A DNA stretch of 15,915 bases from JACMJP01 sp046160675. GTDB taxonomy: Bacteria; Bacteroidota; Bacteroidia; Chitinophagales; BACL12. The notes under the pieces were generated by a model. It was not told the origin of the DNA. It saw nothing but the letters and a program-made list of their open reading frames with translations, and ran no database searches. The position numbers and the translations under genes were made by a program. Below, piece by piece: positions 1 to 6,704 of the stretch. Numbering within the stretch: position 1 is the stretch's first letter; each line of letters begins with the position of its first letter. The stretch covers positions 1 to 15,915 of the forward strand of contig JBJXHH010000070.1 of assembly GCA_046160675.1 (NCBI GenBank). The letters are read 5' to 3'.

Positions 1-136
1 CAGTTTCCAAACCCAGCTACCTACGTTTTGAATTGTAATAAAAACTATCCCTTTAATGAAACAATTTTTCCGGTTGCCCGCAGAAGGTTTGTGCAATACC
101 TTCAAAATGCAAATACATAGCTTTGAAGAAATCCTT

Positions 137-144
137 TATCTTTG
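137..144 (+). promoter_or_regulatory. Bacteroidota -7 promoter element for tRNA-Arg
   Basis: The octamer TATCTTTG matches the Bacteroidota sigma-A -7 consensus TAnnTTTG exactly. Transcription would start about 4 nt downstream, near position 148, leaving roughly 12 nt of 5' leader for RNase P to remove before the tRNA at 160. No convincing -33 TTTG lies at the usual 17-23 nt spacing; a TTTG at 122-125 is too close. A 7-bp inverted repeat (100-106 with 122-128) overlaps the upstream part and has no clear meaning. The remainder of 1-159 holds no gene I can support. Confidence 0.65.
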
Positions 145-159
145 CTCTCTGAATATAAG

Positions 160-233
160 GGCCTCGTAGCTCAACTGAATAGAGCATTTGACTACGGATC
201 AAAAGGTTAGGGGTTTGAATCCCTTCGAGGTCA
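160..233 (+). tRNA. trnR: tRNA-Arg (anticodon ACG)
   Basis: A complete cloverleaf can be folded. The acceptor stem GGCCTCG (160-166) pairs with CGAGGTC (226-232), with one G-U pair. The D stem is GCTC/GAGC (169-172, 182-185), the anticodon stem TTTGA/TCAAA (187-191, 199-203) encloses loop CTACGGA with anticodon ACG at 194-196, and the T stem is AGGGG/CCCTT (209-213, 221-225). Discriminator base A233 follows; CCA is not encoded. A34 should be edited to inosine by TadA so that CGU, CGC and CGA are read. Two normally invariant bases are changed together: G19 is A (178) and C56 of the T loop is T (216; the loop reads TTTGAAT), so the 19-56 tertiary contact could still form as A-U. A15 and T48 keep the Levitt pair. 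A pseudogene is possible but less likely, because every stem is intact and a promoter and terminator flank it. Confidence 0.95.
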
Positions 234-237
234 CAAG

Positions 238-262
238 AAAGGTCAGCCTTGAGCTGACCTTT
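238..262. terminator. Hairpin terminator shared by tRNA-Arg and the convergent hydrolase gene
   Basis: A perfect 10-bp stem AAAGGTCAGC/GCTGACCTTT encloses loop CTTGA, 5 nt after the tRNA. The plus side runs into a T-containing tail (CCTTTGCATTTAT); the minus side reads TTTCTTGTG, so it can stop both the tRNA transcript and the hydrolase mRNA whose stop codon lies at 284. The stem core GGTCAGC resembles the core of the terminator at 2953-2974. Confidence 0.8.
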
Positions 263-283
263 GCATTTATACATCAAAAAAGA

Positions 284-2326
284 TTACTGTTTAACAAATG
301 TGAAAATTTCAGTTTCATTAGTTTTCATGATTTGTAAAAAGTACATACCGTCAGAAAGCATCTTTATGTCAATAAATAGTTGTGAATCAATTGCATTTGC
401 TGCATTGTAAACTATTCGCCCACTCAGGTCAGAAATTGTGAGAAACGCTTCCTTATAAGAACCCTGATTTGTAATTATCAACTTTTCATTTGCAGGATTT
501 GGGAAAATACTAAAATTACTTTCTGATAGCATGGGGACCTCAGAGATTATTTCACCCTCGAGTTCTGGTTCATATACATTTTTGTTTTTTTCGCCTCCCA
601 ATGCAAGATCAGAGATCAGGATAGCCCCATTTTCACTTCCTTCAAACATAAACCTGATTCTATTAATCTCCTTCAGTTTTATACCCTCAAATGCAGTAAG
701 AGGGATGTTTACAGTATTGAACATGATTTTAGGCAAAGCGAAGAATGTATTCCCCGGCGGATAGTACAAGGCATTTGTATGTTCTGTTAACGATTGTGAA
801 CTTATGTTGCCATCGGCATCTATGAGTTGAATATCAAAATCAAGTGTTTCGCCTACCGGAGAATCATCATAATTTACAGCTACTCTGAATTGCAGATATT
901 GATAGCCTCTTAAATCACGGTTTGATATAGGTATTTCATTTTCATAAAAATCAGAAGCATCATTCCATTGTAGCTTTTGCTGCGCCAACCCGACTTCTGA
1001 TGAACTGAAAGACTCATGTGGTGCCTTTCCCTGTGAAGAAGTAATGTCGCAGTCATCCATTCCAACCCCCCCGCCACAGATCTCATAATTTGTTAGACTA
1101 TTTTCATGAACAGTATCTTCAAGAGTGTTAATGTTTTCATTTCCTTCACTTGTTATCCTGTTGATATCCATCCGCAATGTATCAGATGGATGATAAGAAA
1201 CAAAAATTTCCTCAGGTTCCAGCATGGAAGAAACCGGCGGAATAATATCTTCTGTGTTCAAAAGTGGTAGAAATTGAGTTTCACCACCTACGTAAGTTCT
1301 GAAAAATGCACATGCATAAGCTGCTAAGGCTGACCTCTGTTCTTCCTCTGTTAATCTTTTACTGCTTGCAGATTCACTTCCACAATGCTGAGCGCTTTCG
1401 CTCCAATAATCATCCCAGTCATCGGCTGTGCCTGCCGGATATTCCCCAGGAGTCCAGACAGTATTATAAAAATTATGATTAGCTCCCAACATAAGTATAG
1501 AATACTTGGGTGAGTGATGGGCTGGTTCTTCATAACGGGAGTCATCATAATAATTTACTCCTTGCAAATCATAAACATCTCCATCGCAATAAGGAGCTAT
1601 GTTCATGAATGGTATATCTGGAATTATTCGTCTATGGAAATTTACAGGAGCTAGAGCAAGTACTGCTTTAATTCCGTAGGGGCTTCCAAGTTCTTCGTTT
1701 AGTAAAGAATTAAATACTACTCCCTCTCCTCCTCTTGAATGCCCCAAAGTACCAACCGTATTTAAATTGAGCTTACCTATAAACAATGCATCAAAAGGCT
1801 CTCCTCCAATTGTATTCCAATCATTCCACAAATCAAGATGGTGCTGAATCAATTCACCTCTTGCATTCATCCCTGAGTCATCTTCATAGGCATCATCAGC
1901 ATTAATAGCATTCGCTGAAATCGAAACTACTATATACCCATGACTTGCAAGCAATTGCCCGAGGTAATCATATCCTTCAAAACTGGTAATTGGGTCATAG
2001 CTTCCTGCACAAGGCCAGTTATACTGTGTGGAACCACCATTATAACAAGTGGCATGCCTGCCATGCAGAAAAACCAAAACAGGAAATGGACCTGAACTTA
2101 AGTCAGTTGGGTAATGTACATTTCCCCTGACTTCGGCATCGTTTGGAAAAGATGGGAGATTATACGCAAGGTCGCCGAGATCATAATCTAACTTTGAAAC
2201 AGAAAATGCTCCCGGTATCCCAGGGTCAGGAGTGGTTTGTGCCTGTGAAACAAAAATTTGCAAACAAAATATACATGTAGTTGATGAGATAAAACTAAGT
2301 TTCAGGTTATTCAAAATTTTATTCAT
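284..2326 (-). CDS. Secreted alpha/beta hydrolase with T9SS C-terminal sorting domain
   Basis: This 680-aa protein starts with a signal peptide (about residues 1-30, ending VSQAQ). The catalytic domain (about 45-350) has an alpha/beta-hydrolase fold: an oxyanion-hole motif LHGRH at 87-91, nucleophile elbow GHSRGG with Ser197, probable acid Asp248 (in YCDGD) and probable base His284 (in GANHNF). Several cysteines (94, 106, 247, 315, 339) suit a disulfide-bonded exported enzyme. Residues about 440-580 look like a beta-sandwich, perhaps a carbohydrate- or surface-binding module. The last 80 residues form a type A T9SS sorting domain with FPNP at 608-611, followed by LTISDLSGRIVY and a C-terminal beta-strand region, so the protein is expected to be exported by the type IX machinery and attached to the surface or released. 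The fold is reminiscent of acetylhydrolase, lipase and cutinase-like polyester hydrolases; the substrate cannot be read from sequence. It starts 6 nt after the stop of the small exported protein gene, so the two are probably co-transcribed. Confidence 0.85.
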   Translation of the reverse strand: MNKILNNLKLSFISSTTCIFCLQIFVSQAQTTPDPGIPGAFSVSKLDYDLGDLAYNLPSFPNDAEVRGNVHYPTDLSSGPFPVLVFLHGRHATCYNGGSTQYNWPCAGSYDPITSFEGYDYLGQLLASHGYIVVSISANAINADDAYEDDSGMNARGELIQHHLDLWNDWNTIGGEPFDALFIGKLNLNTVGTLGHSRGGEGVVFNSLLNEELGSPYGIKAVLALAPVNFHRRIIPDIPFMNIAPYCDGDVYDLQGVNYYDDSRYEEPAHHSPKYSILMLGANHNFYNTVWTPGEYPAGTADDWDDYWSESAQHCGSESASSKRLTEEEQRSALAAYACAFFRTYVGGETQFLPLLNTEDIIPPVSSMLEPEEIFVSYHPSDTLRMDINRITSEGNENINTLEDTVHENSLTNYEICGGGVGMDDCDITSSQGKAPHESFSSSEVGLAQQKLQWNDASDFYENEIPISNRDLRGYQYLQFRVAVNYDDSPVGETLDFDIQLIDADGNISSQSLTEHTNALYYPPGNTFFALPKIMFNTVNIPLTAFEGIKLKEINRIRFMFEGSENGAILISDLALGGEKNKNVYEPELEGEIISEVPMLSESNFSIFPNPANEKLIITNQGSYKEAFLTISDLSGRIVYNAANAIDSQLFIDIKMLSDGMYFLQIMKTNETEIFTFVKQ

Positions 2327-2332
2327 GGTTAA

Positions 2333-2758
2333 TTAATTTGAAAGGATGTTTTTACTGAAATTCCCAAGAAAAGTTATTATGGCAGGCAACTCAGATGCCG
2401 CCGCTTTGATTTCTTCTTCAGTTGCAAAATCGCTAAGTAAGTTACCATAACTCAACCAGAGTAATGACCCTTCAGGAAGCAGATCAAAATCTTTTTCATG
2501 AATATGAAAAGTGATACTTCCGCTACCGTCATTTTCGTTTCGTTGCTTGTTTTTTGAAAAGGCTTTTTGGCCTATATGCAGGTAATATTTGTTATCGCCA
2601 AAACGGAAGGGAGTGTCTGACCCTAGGGTAATCTTAACCTCATTGCAATCTTTTACTGCGGAAAGGATACGAACATTTGATGGATTTTGTGCCGGCACTG
2701 AAGTTTGAATAAGAAATACCAGAACAATAGTAAAAAATGTACTTACAATTTTTTTCAT
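2333..2758 (-). CDS. Small exported protein of unknown function
   Basis: I do not recognise this 141-aa protein. The start at 2758 is chosen because it opens directly on a signal peptide (MKKIVSTFF, a hydrophobic core, then SVPAQ at 20-24); a longer reading from 2827 would add 23 residues before the signal peptide and is rejected. The mature part (about 117 aa) is soluble and mixed alpha/beta, containing an acidic and polar stretch around NENDGSGS, one cysteine, and a C-terminal helical region (TEEEIKAAASELPAIITFL). It has no sorting tail of its own and no lipoprotein cysteine, so it is likely periplasmic. The downstream hydrolase begins 6 nt after its stop, so it may be a partner, chaperone or inhibitor of the hydrolase, or simply share the transcript. 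A TA-N3-TTTG sequence at 2801-2793 on the minus strand resembles a -7 element with one extra spacer base. Confidence 0.7.
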   Translation of the reverse strand: MKKIVSTFFTIVLVFLIQTSVPAQNPSNVRILSAVKDCNEVKITLGSDTPFRFGDNKYYLHIGQKAFSKNKQRNENDGSGSITFHIHEKDFDLLPEGSLLWLSYGNLLSDFATEEEIKAAASELPAIITFLGNFSKNILSN

Positions 2759-2952
2759 TCTTTTTATGTTTAATTTACCAGTATTAAAGATGCAAATTTT
2801 AATGCACAGAAAAAATTGGGTCCTCAATATTTTACAAATTCAGTCTCGTCCTTTTAATCTTTTGCATAAAATAAAATCTGACACCACAAGAAAATAAAAG
2901 TGCAACAGTTACGTTATAAGCCTGGTTAATTCGAAAAACTGACTGTAAGTTG

Positions 2953-2980
2953 GGGCTGACAGTAATGTCAGCCCTTTTTT
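2953..2980 (+). terminator. Intrinsic terminator without an obvious upstream gene
   Basis: A perfect 9-bp stem GGGCTGACA/TGTCAGCCC (2953-2961, 2966-2974) with loop GTAA is followed by six T (2975-2980). On the minus strand the hairpin is followed by CAACTT, so it is a plus-strand terminator. The nearest genes to the left point the other way, so the transcript it ends is unknown: either a small RNA starting in 2830-2940 or spurious antisense transcription. It also insulates the desaturase promoter. Confidence 0.8.
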
Positions 2981-3067
2981 CATGCAATTCATTGCCTAGC
3001 AAACATTCAGATTATCAAAGGTTTATAAGTAAGACAAAATAATACTCTTTATTCAGGTTGCAAGCGT

Positions 3068-3075
3068 TAACTTTG
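3068..3075 (+). promoter_or_regulatory. -7 promoter element of the desaturase gene
   Basis: TAACTTTG is an exact TAnnTTTG match ending 17 nt before the desaturase ATG. A start about 4 nt downstream would give a leader of roughly 14 nt. No clear -33 TTTG is present at standard spacing (TTTA at 3048-3051 is the nearest). Confidence 0.6.
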
Positions 3076-3092
3076 TAGTCTCACAAAAAGAA

Positions 3093-4184
3093 ATGAAAGG
3101 AAAAATAAAATTTGTAGAAACTCCCCGTACTGAGTTTTTCACTGTGTTACGAAACAGGGTAAACCAGTATTTCATAGATAACAAGATTGAAAAAACCGGC
3201 GATTACCGCATGGTCATAAAATCAGTTTTTATGCTCGGTTTGTATTTAGCCCCCTTTGTCCTCATTTGTTGTAACATTCTTCCAATATGGGCAACCTTTT
3301 TATGCTGGATAGCCATGGGTTTCGGTATGTCGGGTGTTGGCATGAGTGTGATGCATGATGCAAATCATGGTGCTTACGCAAAAAACAATTTTGTGAATAA
3401 CATGCTCAGCAGAACCATTTATCTTGTGGGTGGGAGTAAATTTACCTGGAGAGTTCAACATAATGTTCTTCACCACACATACACAAATATTTATGGCATG
3501 GATGAAGATATTCATGATAAGCCAATATTAAGATTATCCCCTCATGGCAAGTTGTATTTCATACACAGGTTTCAGCATCTCTACAGTTGGTTATTGTATG
3601 GATTGGCAACATTGGGGTGGGCGGTGAATAAGGATTTTGTGCAGTTGATACGATATAATAAAAACGGCCTAACTAAAGGCAGTGGCGGCAATCCAACAGT
3701 AGAAATGATCAAACTCATACTCAGTAAAGCTCTTTATTATGCTGTTATTCTTTTGCTTCCTGCACTCATTACATCCTACAACTTTGGGTTAATTATCCTT
3801 GGTTTTTTAATGATGCATTTCACGGCAGGAATTATACTTTCCACAATCTTTCAGCTTGCACATGTCATTGAAGACATGGAGCACCCTGTTCCAACTGATA
3901 ACGGAGAAATTGCAAATAATTGGGCAATACATCAATTGCAAACAACTGCAAATTTTGCAAAGAAAAACAGGGTTTTGAGTTGGTTTGTAGGCGGACTAAA
4001 TTATCAAATTGAGCATCACTTGTTTCATAACATCTGCCATATTCATTACCGAAAGATTGCTCCTATTGTAAAGGAAACTGCTTATGAGTTTGGTATACCC
4101 TATCATGAAAAGTATACATTTTGGCAAGCACTTGCCTCGCATATTCGTATGCTCAAAAAGATAGGGAATAATTACGCTGCATAA
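3093..4184 (+). CDS. Membrane fatty acid desaturase
   Basis: This 363-aa integral membrane di-iron enzyme would introduce double bonds into lipid- or CoA/ACP-bound fatty acyl chains, using O2 and electrons from a separate donor. All three histidine boxes are visible: HDANH at 88-92, HNVLHH at 123-128, and QIEHH at 305-309, with further histidines just after (FHNICHIH). The Gln in the third box is typical of the linoleoyl-CoA/front-end branch, but there is no fused cytochrome b5 domain, so the donor (ferredoxin or a separate cytochrome) must come from elsewhere. Hydrophobic segments lie at about 42-62, 65-85, 160-178 and 210-255, fitting paired membrane hairpins with cytosolic His boxes. The start is supported by the -7 element 17 nt upstream and a typical family length. 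It is a single-gene unit, bounded upstream by a terminator, with no clear terminator after it. Regioselectivity cannot be predicted; a role in membrane fluidity is inference. Confidence 0.9.
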   Translation: MKGKIKFVETPRTEFFTVLRNRVNQYFIDNKIEKTGDYRMVIKSVFMLGLYLAPFVLICCNILPIWATFLCWIAMGFGMSGVGMSVMHDANHGAYAKNNFVNNMLSRTIYLVGGSKFTWRVQHNVLHHTYTNIYGMDEDIHDKPILRLSPHGKLYFIHRFQHLYSWLLYGLATLGWAVNKDFVQLIRYNKNGLTKGSGGNPTVEMIKLILSKALYYAVILLLPALITSYNFGLIILGFLMMHFTAGIILSTIFQLAHVIEDMEHPVPTDNGEIANNWAIHQLQTTANFAKKNRVLSWFVGGLNYQIEHHLFHNICHIHYRKIAPIVKETAYEFGIPYHEKYTFWQALASHIRMLKKIGNNYAA

Positions 4185-4391
4185 ATTACCAGGCATTTGA
4201 AGTAAGTTTTGGAAAAATTTTGTATATCTACATGGCAATCAATATTTTTTCGATCCAAAAACATGTACTATTTTCAGAAAATTCCTTACTTTTATAGCTA
4301 AGTGTACCATTGAAATCTGTCAGTCTGTCGTAAATAACTCATTTTCAATACAAAATAATTATGGAAGATGGTAGGTTTTAGGGAGTTTTTT

Positions 4392-4405
4392 CTGAAATAT
4401 TTCAG
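4392..4405. promoter_or_regulatory. Perfect 14-bp palindrome, possible operator
   Basis: CTGAAATATTTCAG is its own reverse complement. It lies 57 nt before the ATG of the 70-aa AT-hook-like gene, in the 278-nt spacer after the desaturase. A dimeric regulator could bind here. About one such palindrome is expected by chance in 16 kb, so position rather than rarity supports it. A one-mismatch -7 element (TACCATTG, 4305-4312) lies upstream of it. Confidence 0.35.
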
Positions 4406-4462
4406 TTTATGAGGCAAAACCCGTAGTTTCACCAAAATCAGTTAAAAAGAGAGTTAAAGAGA

Positions 4463-4675
4463 ATGAATAACGCTAAGAAAAGAATAGGTCGCCCACCCGT
4501 AAGAGAGGCGAAACTTAAAGATGGAATTTATGTTGAAGTCCGCAACAAAGGATCAATGGATAAGGGAATAAAAATTCACTGCAAGGATGAACATGAGGTA
4601 GAATTGATCAAGAAACGCTATGCTTCCTCTAAAGATGTAATAGTTTTGGGTGAAGCAAAAAACTTACAGAAGTAA
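4463..4675 (+). CDS. Small basic protein with AT-hook-like motif
   Basis: This 70-aa protein is not one I can name. Its N-terminus carries KKRIGRPP (residues 5-12), which fits the AT-hook core R/K-x-GRP that inserts into the minor groove of AT-rich DNA. The rest (about 16-66) is a compact charged domain that reads as beta strands (GIYVEVRN, KGIKIHC), a helix (EHEVELIKKRYA) and a final strand (DVIVLGEA). It is lysine-rich and has no signal peptide or membrane segment. The start is the first ATG in frame, preceded by a purine-rich AAAGAGA stretch. A role as a small DNA-binding or nucleoid-associated protein is inference from the hook alone; such short motifs also occur by chance. It stands alone between the desaturase and typA, with typA having its own promoter. 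Confidence 0.7.
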   Translation: MNNAKKRIGRPPVREAKLKDGIYVEVRNKGSMDKGIKIHCKDEHEVELIKKRYASSKDVIVLGEAKNLQK

Positions 4676-4719
4676 TCTCGTTCCCACCAGCACACTTTAT
4701 ATCTCATTTATAACTTTAT

Positions 4720-4735
4720 AAGTTTTCAAGTTTTC
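4720..4735 (+). repeat. Tandem 8-mer upstream of the typA promoter
   Basis: Two exact copies of AAGTTTTC lie head to tail (4720-4727, 4728-4735), ending 14 nt before the typA -7 element, where a -33 region or an activator site would be expected. It could be a regulator's direct repeat, or simply AT-rich low-complexity DNA. Confidence 0.45.
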
Positions 4736-4749
4736 ACCAGGTAAAGCCG

Positions 4750-4757
4750 TACCTTTG
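4750..4757 (+). promoter_or_regulatory. -7 promoter element of typA
   Basis: TACCTTTG matches TAnnTTTG exactly and ends 11 nt before the typA ATG. Transcription from it would give a leader of only about 8 nt, with no room for a Shine-Dalgarno sequence. No consensus -33 box is visible. Confidence 0.6.
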
Positions 4758-4768
4758 CCCCCGTTTTT

Positions 4769-6574
4769 ATGCTAAACATCAGGAATATTGCTATTATTGC
4801 CCATGTTGACCATGGCAAAACTACATTGGTAGATAAGATTCTCCATCATTGTCAAACCTTCAGTAAGGAAACAACCGAACTCATACTCGATAACAATGAA
4901 CTGGAAAGAGAAAGAGGTATCACTATTCTTTCTAAAAATGTTTCTGTGAATTATAAGGGTGTTAAGATCAATATAATTGATACCCCGGGACATGCCGACT
5001 TTGGTGGAGAGGTGGAAAGGGTTTTGAATATGGCTGACGGGGCGCTTGTGCTGGTGGATGCATTTGAAGGCCCTATGCCCCAAACAAGATATGTGTTAAG
5101 CAAAGCAATTGCTCTTGGATTAAAACCCTGTGTAGTAATAAATAAGGTTGACAAAGAAAATTGCAAACCAGATGAGGTGCATGAAGCCATGTTTGATCTT
5201 ATGTTCAATCTTGGAGCCACAGAAGATCAACTCGATTTTCCTACTGTATATGGTTCTGCAAAATATGGATGGATGAGCAATGATTGGAATGTTAAAACGG
5301 AAGATGTTTCTTCACTGCTCGACATGGTAATAAATTATGTACCGGCCCCGAAGGAAAATAATGGAACATTACAATTGCAGATCACAAGTATTGATCATTC
5401 AAACTACATAGGAAGAATAGCCATTGGCAGAATAACACGGGGGAGTGTTCAATCAAACCAGCCTGTAAGTTTAGTAAAAAGGGATGGTGGTATTTTGAGA
5501 TCAAGAATTAAAGAACTCTTTGTATTTGAAGGGTTAGGAAAAGCAAAAGCAGAGGAAGTAGGATGTGGGGATATATGTGCTTTAACAGGGGTTGATGGTT
5601 TTGAAATTGGAGATACTATAGCTGATTTTGAAAACCCCGAATCATTACCACATATTTCGATTGATGAACCAACAATGAGCATGTTATTCAGGAGTAATGA
5701 TTCCCCTTTCTTCGGTAAAGAAGGAAAGTTTGTTACTTCCAGGCATGTGCGGGACAGACTCTTTAAAGAAATTGAAAAAAACCTTGCCTTGAGAGTAGTG
5801 GAAACAGACAGTGCTGATGCATTCATGGTGTTTGGACGGGGGATCTTACATTTATCTATCCTTGTTGAGACTATGCGCAGGGAAGGATATGAACTACAAC
5901 TGGGGCAACCGAAAGTAATCTTAAAGAACATTGATGGAAAAAAATCTGAACCGGTTGAGATCCTTGCTATAGAAACATCAGAGGAAACAGCGGGAAAAGT
6001 TATTGAAGCAGTAAGTCAGCGCAAGGGTGAGATGATATTGATGCATGCAAAAGGCGACCGAACTCATTTAGAGTTTAACATCCCTTCAAGAGGCATCATT
6101 GGTTTAAGAACTAATATACTCAATATCACTCAGGGAGAAGCCATTATGAGCCATCGCTTTAAAGCGTATGAACCCTGGAAAGGCGATATACCGTCAAGGA
6201 TTAATGGGGTACTCATCGTTCATGAAACAGGAACAAGTATTCCTTATGCCATGGACAAACTGCAAGACAGGGGATATTTCTTCATAGGCCCTGGCGAAGA
6301 AGTGTATATTGGGCAGATTATTGGTGAACACTCAAGAGACAATGACCTTGTGGTGAATGTTACAAAAACAAAGAAACTCACAAATATGCGGGCTAGCGGC
6401 AGTGATGATAAAGTGAAACTAGCGCCACCTCATCGCATGAGCCTGGAAGAAGCGATGGAATATATTGATGAAGATGAGTTAGTGGAAGTGACCCCTCAAA
6501 ACATTCGTATGAGAAAGCTCCACCTGCTAGAGCATGAACGCAAAAAAGCAGGGTATGCTTTGGCAGAGAATTAA
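4769..6574 (+). CDS. typA: Translational GTPase TypA/BipA
   Basis: TypA is an EF-G-like GTPase that binds the 70S ribosome and supports 50S assembly and growth under cold or other stress. The 601-aa length is normal for the family. GTPase motifs are complete: G1 AHVDHGKTT at 11-19, switch I with RERGITI about 47-53, G3 DTPGH at 71-75 with the catalytic His75, and G4 NKVD at 125-128. The beta-barrel domain II follows at about 200-300, then the EF-G domain III- and V-like regions and the TypA-specific C-terminal domain, including GRGILHLSILVETMRREGYE and the conserved SRGIIGLR region. The start is certain because the family begins with NIRNIAIIAHVDHGKTT directly after the initiator. An exact -7 element lies 11 nt upstream. 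The gene converges on hsp20; a hairpin at 6647-6690 and a T9 run at 6611-6619 lie between them. Confidence 0.97.
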   Translation: MLNIRNIAIIAHVDHGKTTLVDKILHHCQTFSKETTELILDNNELERERGITILSKNVSVNYKGVKINIIDTPGHADFGGEVERVLNMADGALVLVDAFEGPMPQTRYVLSKAIALGLKPCVVINKVDKENCKPDEVHEAMFDLMFNLGATEDQLDFPTVYGSAKYGWMSNDWNVKTEDVSSLLDMVINYVPAPKENNGTLQLQITSIDHSNYIGRIAIGRITRGSVQSNQPVSLVKRDGGILRSRIKELFVFEGLGKAKAEEVGCGDICALTGVDGFEIGDTIADFENPESLPHISIDEPTMSMLFRSNDSPFFGKEGKFVTSRHVRDRLFKEIEKNLALRVVETDSADAFMVFGRGILHLSILVETMRREGYELQLGQPKVILKNIDGKKSEPVEILAIETSEETAGKVIEAVSQRKGEMILMHAKGDRTHLEFNIPSRGIIGLRTNILNITQGEAIMSHRFKAYEPWKGDIPSRINGVLIVHETGTSIPYAMDKLQDRGYFFIGPGEEVYIGQIIGEHSRDNDLVVNVTKTKKLTNMRASGSDDKVKLAPPHRMSLEEAMEYIDEDELVEVTPQNIRMRKLHLLEHERKKAGYALAEN

Positions 6575-6646
6575 TAGCTACTGTTTCAAGTGCAGGAATG
6601 CTTTCTTATGTTTTTTTTTCCAACAATAGCGTTCTATAAATAAAAT

Positions 6647-6690
6647 GAGGCTCCTGCATTCACTATTTATCTTTCCTTTGCAGAAGCCTC
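6647..6690 (-). terminator. Stem-loop between convergent typA and hsp20
   Basis: The arms GAGGCTCCTGCA (6647-6658) and TGCAGAAGCCTC (6679-6690) form a 12-bp stem with a single C-A mismatch around a 20-nt loop. On the minus strand it is followed by ATTTTATTTAT, which makes it a plausible terminator for hsp20. On the plus strand no T run follows, so typA may instead end at the T9 tract at 6611-6619 behind a weak GCA-GGAA-TGC hairpin. Confidence 0.55.
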
Positions 6691-6704
6691 CTCAACTTAC
6701 GTAT

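Larger units (their letters stand above)
2759..3092. other. Gene-free stretch between divergent operons
   Basis: These 334 bases hold no ORF of coding character on either strand. They contain the presumed promoter region of the minus-strand exported-protein operon at the left end, an AT-rich central part, a strong plus-strand hairpin terminator at 2953-2980 with no recognisable gene in front of it, and the promoter of the desaturase at 3068-3075. No tRNA cloverleaf could be folded in 2830-2950. A weak promoter-like sequence (TAATCTTTTG, 2855-2864) lies about 90 nt before the terminator. Confidence 0.6.

Noticed and set aside
1..120. A 39-codon open frame on the plus strand entering from the left edge and ending at TAG 118-120, beginning with an FPNPATYVLN-like string that recalls a T9SS sorting domain
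   Set aside because: A 39-codon open run in a 120-base edge is not unusual, and the residues after the FPNP-like string do not follow the sorting-domain pattern. It could be the end of a real upstream gene, but the window does not show enough.
53..277. 74-aa minus-strand ORF across the tRNA
   Set aside because: It is antisense to the tRNA-Arg and its terminator and has no coding character; a shadow.
2759..2827. Upstream start for the small exported protein
   Set aside because: It would place 23 residues before a well-formed signal peptide; the ATG at 2758 is preferred.
2915..2945. T-loop-like string (GGTTAATTCGAAAAACT) that might mark a tRNA before the orphan terminator
   Set aside because: No acceptor, D or anticodon stem could be folded around it on either strand.
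4360..4380. Six-codon upstream ORF (ATGGAAGATGGTAGGTTTTAG)
   Set aside because: Too short, far from the next start codon, and without a regulatory codon pattern.
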